NCBI GenBank assembly: GCA_027886175.1
Contig: JAJNNQ010000005.1
Span: 3,894,501 to 3,958,500, forward strand
From: Phylloscopus collybita
Lineage: Eukaryota; Chordata; Aves; Passeriformes; Phylloscopidae
Direction of reading: 5' to 3'
DNA length: 64,000 nt
Shown: positions 58,081-64,000 of the stretch, piece by piece
Layout of the letters: every line of letters starts with the position of its first letter
Numbering within the stretch: the first letter of the stretch is position 1
Made by a program: the position numbers and the translations under genes
The notes under the pieces: model-generated
The model's input: the letters and a program-made list of their open reading frames with translations, nothing else
What the model was told of the DNA's origin: nothing
Database searches by the model: none

Positions 58081-60804
58081 GCAGTACCTGCCTGTTCCTC
58101 TCTTGATGCTTCCAACTGGTCTGAAGACAGTCATGAGAGCACACATTGTGGGACCTTGAGCAGATGGCTCAGTGCTTCTCAGAAAAGGGACTCCTGAACC
58201 TCCAGCACTGCAGGATAATCCTGGCTGGGCAATGACCCTCATAAGAAAGCCTATTTCTTATTTATTCATGGAGCTCCTATATGGAGTGACGAAGGGAAGA
58301 GTTGCTTTAGGAAATGGTGCTGTTCCCCAGAGACCAAGTAATGGACTGAGCCTAGGCAGCTACATTTACCTGTTTTCTCACTGCTGCATGCTCCTGTCAT
58401 GGCACTGAAGTGTATTGGTCACCGAGGAATTCCTAAATTAGATGTGCCATGATTGGAATTAATAGCAATGTAAAAGAAACAGGGCTCTGGAAAATAGGAA
58501 TTCTATTCCTCTGTGAGCAGCAGCCTGTTGGTTAAAGCCCCCTAAGCCCATGGATGTTGGCTGCAGGTCATCTTCAGACTCAGCAGATTTTGCAGGAGGC
58601 TCTAGCTAAAGAGCATGAGTGTTTTGGATATTTGGGATTAGTTTTGTATTTTCAAAAAACAGTGGAGTACTGGGAAGGGATTTGCTATATAGTACTTGAA
58701 AATTCAGCCTTTGGAGGGAGAGACTGGAGACTCTTCCCAGGCAAAGAGCCAGCTCCTCTCCAGAGGCAAAACCCCTCTGACCCTGATGATCCTACACATG
58801 TGGAAACTTGGTCTTACAAGTTTAGTTGCTTCCTTTGTTTCCAGCAAGGTTTCAGCAGCTGGTATTACCCCAGCACAGGGTTAAAATGGATCTCTTAAGC
58901 TTCAGTGTATTGTCAAGGCAACAAGAAAAAGTGTTATAGTCTTATTCAGCCATTCCCCACAATTCTGTTGTCCTCAGGCAAAACTGTTTTGGTGGCACCC
59001 TGGTCACAGGAGAGAGGCAACAGGAGATATTGGCTCTGGAGGGGAAATGTCACTGCCACATGTGCCTGAGCTGGCCATGCTGTTTTGGTGTAGTTGGAAG
59101 AAGAGGAAAATGCCCTTTGGGAACCTGGGCAGCAAAAGAGGTGGTGCAGGTCCACGTCCTCAGCTTGGGGACATTGGGGCAGGTCTGGTGGGGAGAGATG
59201 AGCCCACCTGAGTGTGCATGGCCCAAAACTCCCTGTCATGCTTCAAAGTCACCCCAGAATTGGAGTTAAGACAATACCAGCACCCAGCAAAGTGCTTTTG
59301 AGACAGCAAAGCTGGGCTGTGTGGTCTAACACAGGACACAGGACAACCTCTGTCACACCTTTCACCTGTCACACTTCAACCAAGCTCCTTTTGCTGCTTC
59401 CTTTCCCTCAGCCTTGTGCCATCCTCATCCTCCTGTGCCTCCATTCCTCCCCATCTGTTTTCTGGCAACTTCTGCCCAGATAATGAGCTGTTGGGAGGAT
59501 GAGATGCATCTTCCCAGCACCGGGCTGGTGGCTGAGGCAGGCAGCCAAGGCCAGCCCGCATTGCTGGGGGTTTGCTTTTGTTTGATCTTTGCCATAAAAG
59601 GAACCAATTTGAATTCCAGGAATAATTAGCTGCCCTTTGCACTGGTAGCTCTTGAAAAGCGAGCTGGCAGGAGAACAGAGCGGGAAGTGGGAGGATGAGG
59701 TGGATAATCTGTCCTTTGTAAGTAGGACGTTTTCAGGAGATGAGGGTAGGGCACGCTCTTCCCTGGAAAGCCGGGGCTTCCCTGCTGCCTCCTGCCCTGC
59801 CCTGGGGCTTGTGCACCTCTGCTCAGATTTCAGTGCTGGGATTTCAGGGCTGCAGCCCCGGGCAGTGCCCTCACTTGCGTGTGCAGGGCTCACCCTCCTG
59901 CCGGCTGTTTGTCAGCTGTATCCAGCTGAGAGATAAACCCAAGGTGCTGATTTCTTCTGATGCTGAAAACTCCATGATATTTCCTGAGAATAGCCCAAGC
60001 AGATCTGAGCTGCACATTAGCACTTTATTTTCTGCATCCTAAGAGAAAACCGCAAACTGCACCACTACCAAGCCGGGGGTGGGGTTCTTTCTCTCGAGTA
60101 GCCAAAGTTCATTCTTAATGAGGGCATGTGAAGTTAAACACTTGCCAGTTGTCACCCCAGTTCTGGTTATACCCCAGCCATAGCTGAAGGAAGTCAGAAG
60201 AATGTAATTTACTAAGTGCTTTGGGATTCTTAGAAATATAACTCACCAGAGAGACACTGCAATTTTCTAAGTTCATCCTTAAGGGAGTAGTAAGTGAAGT
60301 TTCTGTGTTGGAGGTGGCTCTGGTGAGGGAAAGCATTTTGCAGCCATCCCCACAGGGTTGTTAATGCATGCTTTTTGCTAACATGCCATTCCACTGGAAT
60401 TTTCACCCTTCTGAGCAATCTCGAATACGATGAAAAGGAGAAAAAGGAACTCAGTGGTACTCCAAGCCCTGGAGGCACCTCAGATGGGCTCTGCTGGGAA
60501 TACCCACCTTCCCACGGCAGTGACAGCTGAAGCAGAGCAAAGTACAGGGATGAGAGGGAAAAGCCAGAAACGAGAAAAAAATGGGAGAAAAATTAAAATT
60601 TAAAAAATCTCATGGGGGGGCTGAAAGCCAAGGCAAATGGGTAAGTGGGCGAGATCCTCTGTGTACGTGTCCTCCCTGTTTCTGCCTTGGATGGCCAACG
60701 TTCAGAGCATCAGGGAAGGCTGGAGAGCCACGGGGCTGCCAGTCCCACATCAGCAGAGGGGAGTGCCCCATCCAGTGGGATGGACAGAGATGTGCTTCTG
60801 ATGC

Positions 60805-61094
60805 TGTTTAAGACTAGCAACGACAGGACTCCCGAGGTCAGAAGGCTGAAATTACTCCAAATCGGTCTCTATTACCTGGGAAATTCTTCCCTTTATACTG
60901 TTTTACAAAGAACCCACCCAAAGGGGTGGAAAAAAGACAAACTTCTTCAACTACATCGGCCAAGTCAGAGGGACATCAATAAGAAGTTCCTCCTAGGGAA
61001 AGGAATGCAAAACATAGGATACTGTTAGGAAAACGTGTCTCTTGTTGTCAGAATAGTGCCTGGGAAAGAGTTTCAGAGAAACCAAAACATCACA
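60805..61094 (-). mobile_element. Solo LTR of an endogenous retrovirus, family 2, copy 2 (minus strand)
   Basis: It aligns along its length with 6482-6752 at roughly 60-70% by eye, in the same orientation. Anchors are TGTT at the left end, TCAGAAGGCTGA at 60838-60849, TTTATAC..TTTTACAA..CCCACC at 60892-60918, and CCTGGGAAAGA and AAAACATCACA at the right. Read on the minus strand it begins TGTGATGTTTTGG. A TATA-like box (reverse of 60892-60897) is kept, while the poly(A) signal has decayed to AATAGA (reverse of 60868-60873). It is therefore the more degraded of the two copies. No retroviral genes are nearby. Confidence 0.65.
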
Positions 61095-64000
61095 GCACAA
61101 ACCATGGCTACATGCTCCCAGCTGCCTCTACTTCCCTCCCTGCAGATGACACCCCACACCCTGCCACACACACCACACCTACCACACATACCCCAAATGG
61201 ACAGGAGAACAGCTACAGCTGCCACTGGCCTTGGGAAGACAGTGGGACAGAACAGAGGTGCAGAGGAAGGGATTTTAGTGGTGGAATTCTGGTAATTTGC
61301 AGAACAACTGACTCTTTTCTCTGGGCATTTCCTCGTTGGATAGTTCTTTCCAGGCCTAATATTCTAATAGGGGCAGGAGCACAACCTGCCCTGTATCCTC
61401 TCTCTGGCCACCACCACATTCCAGCCACATTTTCCAAGGTCTGGAAAAGCAAAGCAACAAAATCAAAACAGAAACTAGACTGTGTGTTAAAGAGGGGAAA
61501 AAAAAAAAAAGAAACCTTGCTCCCTGCAGGCAATCTAAGGAAGCCATGTGGCACCAGTAGAGTAAATAAAAACTGAACAAGTGACCTCTTCTTGGTCCCT
61601 CTGGAGACAGTGGCAAGCCAGGGATTAGCAGCATTCATAGAGCTCCCACAGGTTTCCCTGGCGAGGGATGGAGAGGAGACTTTTGTGGTGCCTGGGGAGG
61701 TGGGGAGGCAGAACTGGAAGGGACCAGAGGGACCCATGAGGGGCCTGGCAGAGAGGAAAGGTGGGCTGGTTTGTTTATTGAATATAAGCCTACAAAACCT
61801 GCTTGGCTCTGATCTCACCAGATCCCATTGAGGCACAGGATAAATTGTCTGTCCATGGTGGGAGCAGATCTACAACAACACCCCCCTGAGTAACTCCTCT
61901 CCAGTTCTTGTGTTTGGTAGATTTCTGTGGCCATGGAAGCCTCCTCAGCTCCTTCCCTCATGGCCCAGTATGTCCCATTTCAATGAAAAATGACCTCACT
62001 CTCTAGGTTAGGTGTGCAGGGAGAGACCCTGGCTCCACCAGAGGATCCTCTGCCCACAGCTCACAGTTCATGACCCGTTTTGGTGTGTAGGGTAAAGTTG
62101 TTTCCCACCAAAAGCAATCAGGAAGAAGAAAAAAGCCTGAAAGAATGTTTCCCCAAAGTCCAGGGAACTCCCCAAACCAATTCTGTATCTTCTTGGCAGG
62201 AACTCTACATTTTTTAAAAGACATATCTGAAAATTACAGAAAGGCATTGAGTCTCTGCCCATCACATAAATCCACAGCTCCTGCTGAATCACTCAGAATT
62301 GTGCTGCCTTGGATTTTGCCAACGCAGTAATGTGTGCACAAAAGTCTAAATAAAATCTGTGTGCAAATCAAAGGAGTGAATTCCATGAGTAACTAGAAAT
62401 GGTTAGTTTTTTGTGGTATGTTTGCAGCTTTTTCTTATTCCAGCACTGTTTCCTGAGCAGACTCTGTAATATTCCACTTCAATCCCTCTAAGCTGACGGG
62501 AGAGCGTGTACTTCGCAATCAAAGTGATTCATGCAATTACATGAGCCAGTGCAGAGTAAGGGAGTGAGAATCCCTAATCTAGAACATTAGCACTTATCTG
62601 CTAAATGCTCATTTTTAACATACTGCAGAACCATCATCTTATTCCTTACATAAGGTTCTTCAGGGACTACTATGACAACAGCAGTGCTGAAAAGCAGCGT
62701 AATGAGACACCAGGAGCACTGGGAACAGATCACTACAACTCAGCTCATTACAACTATTTCTTGTCTGACCCCAGAAATAAAATCACTTGTGGCTGCTTTT
62801 TTTTTTAATGCTGAAGTTCTCTGTCAGTCTGTTTCATTTGTTATTGGTATATTCACTATAGTTCTGTTTATACACTGATTGCTGACTTGGTATTCAAGAT
62901 TGTACAACTGAGGATAGAACAGTGTGGCTATTCCCAGGGGATGACAATATTCCTGAAATCATGCCAGAGACTTTGCAAACTTCGTTGATCTATTGGAAAG
63001 GTCATGGACATGACCTGCCAGGATCATTTGCTGGTGACAAAAATGTTGCTGTGTGGTGAAGCAGGTATTGTGGAATTTGTTCCCAGTTTATTACATGTGG
63101 AAGGTGATAATTCCTGATATTAGAGAGCTTAATATCATATGCTGGTCCAGATCAGTGAAATTCAAACAGGAAATGAGGTTTTAGGAGTTGGAGTAGTTTC
63201 TGAAGGAAGTTGTAAGTCAGAGCTTGATATCTCTTGAGATACGTGCTAGTTTTAAACACAATTTATTTCTACATTTCGGACTCACTAATGAAATTTATGC
63301 ATTGATTTGGTAGAAATTCAGACAACAGTGCCTCTTCTAATCCCAAAATCAGCATTTGTGTTTAGACTTTTTAGAAATTAGTTTATTTGACGTCAGAAGA
63401 GGCCAGGCATGAGCATGAGGTGCGTGGATGCTGCTGCTCTCCTCACCTGCATCCCAGCCCAGGGCAGAATCGTGCTGACCTCTCAGCAAACGCTACAAGT
63501 TCCCGCAAGCAGCAGCCCCATGGACGTCTCCAAAGGCAATTCCACGTGTGAGAATTGCCTCTCACAGCCTGAATTGCCTCTCGTTTTCCCCACGTTATGC
63601 AAACCGCTGTCGGTGTGAGCCAGCATCGCACTGGGGGTGCCCAGACTTGCTAAGCCACTCACACCTCAGATCCCAGCTGCCTTTCTCAGTCTCAGTGAGA
63701 GCTGCAGGTGTGAAGCTTCCATTGCTCTGCCAGACTGCTGCTGGTAACTTGAGAAGGCACTGGCCAACTCCGGCCACATCAGAGAAAAGAGAGGCAGGAG
63801 ACTTAGAAGTCATTTACAAAAATATTTGCAGCTCAAAAAAAAAAACCCCATAAATGGTGGTTGAGTAAATGCTGGGGGCCCAAATTAGAAATGGTCTGTT
63901 CTGCCTTGTGTACAGACCCCAGGAGAGAAGACAAATAATTGAGAAGAGTCTTGGGCTGTTTGTCTGCCAACCTCCACTGAGCATTAATTATGGACCTAAA
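61095..64000. other. Unique sequence, no gene seen
   Basis: It holds an ACAC-rich stretch near 61164-61195, a 13-A run at 61498-61510 and a short A-run at 63835-63845. 62500-62640 is repeat-free with TAAT-like cores (GCAATTACATGAG, CCCTAATCTAG, ACATTAGCAC) and a few CpGs, and could be a conserved element. No exon was recognised up to the end of the window. Confidence 0.45.

Larger units (their letters stand above)
53407..60804. other. Long unique stretch, no gene seen
   Basis: Holds an inverted repeat, a 16-bp tandem duplication (listed separately) and runs of A or T at 54320-54330 and 57546-57560. 56480-56600 has a pair of AATAAA/ATAAAG motifs and TTTTATTTTT but no definable LTR. No exon or RNA gene was recognised. 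Confidence 0.45.

Noticed and set aside
61213..61836. 207-codon minus-strand open frame
   Set aside because: It contains a phenylalanine run from a poly-A tract, has no recognisable domain, and is overlapped by other frames.
1..64000. CRISPR arrays, operons or bacterial mobile elements
   Set aside because: No regularly spaced repeats and no dense gene order. The repeats are avian.

Overview
The window reads as intergenic or deeply intronic DNA from a bird, most likely a songbird. The main evidence is the repeat content. There are seven fragments of CR1 non-LTR retrotransposons, the dominant LINE family of birds, several with the typical avian 3' end (a GATCTTTAAGGTCCCTTCCAAC-type block followed by ATTCTATGATT-like repeats). 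There are also five short endogenous-retrovirus LTRs of the kind that litter passerine genomes. No Alu- or L1-type mammalian repeats and no bacterial-style gene packing are visible. I could not recognise a single protein-coding exon. The longest open frames (about 190-245 codons) sit in GC-rich, LTR or low-complexity DNA, overlap open frames on other strands, and match no family I know.

Layout, left to right. 1-4148 is unique sequence. 4149-4490 is a solo LTR (family 1, + strand), followed by two AP-1/MARE-like sites. A CR1 (5341-5568), a CpG-rich patch (about 5822-6200) and a solo LTR of a second family on the minus strand (6482-6752) come next. 8581-9185 is a second CpG-rich patch. 10449-10560 is a CR1 tail. 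13081-13360 is a candidate regulatory element with CpG clusters flanking an AT-rich core. 15270-15375 holds a degraded U2 snRNA pseudogene. After a long unique stretch there is a possible old LTR near 21240, a longer CR1 (23190-23584), an A/C-rich tract (26544-26660) and the second family-1 LTR (29268-29596). A third LTR family lies at about 32951-33575.

The right half is mostly unique, AT-rich DNA with candidate conserved elements (36190-36290, 36720-36830, 43125-43320, 52130-52680), two more A/C tracts (43018-43108, 47419-47498), a CpG-island-like patch (46841-47310), four CR1 fragments (two of them on the minus strand at 50.5-51.4 kb) and a second family-2 LTR (60805-61094).

There are no neighbouring genes here to form a pathway. 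The plausible functional content is cis-regulatory: CpG-rich patches that could be promoters of non-coding or unannotated transcripts, and AT-rich elements rich in homeodomain-type TAAT cores. The best-supported results are the two pairs of homologous solo LTRs, the U2-derived pseudogene and the CpG-island-like patch at 46.8-47.3 kb. I did not find convincing evidence of a new biological system. All alignments and counts were done by eye.
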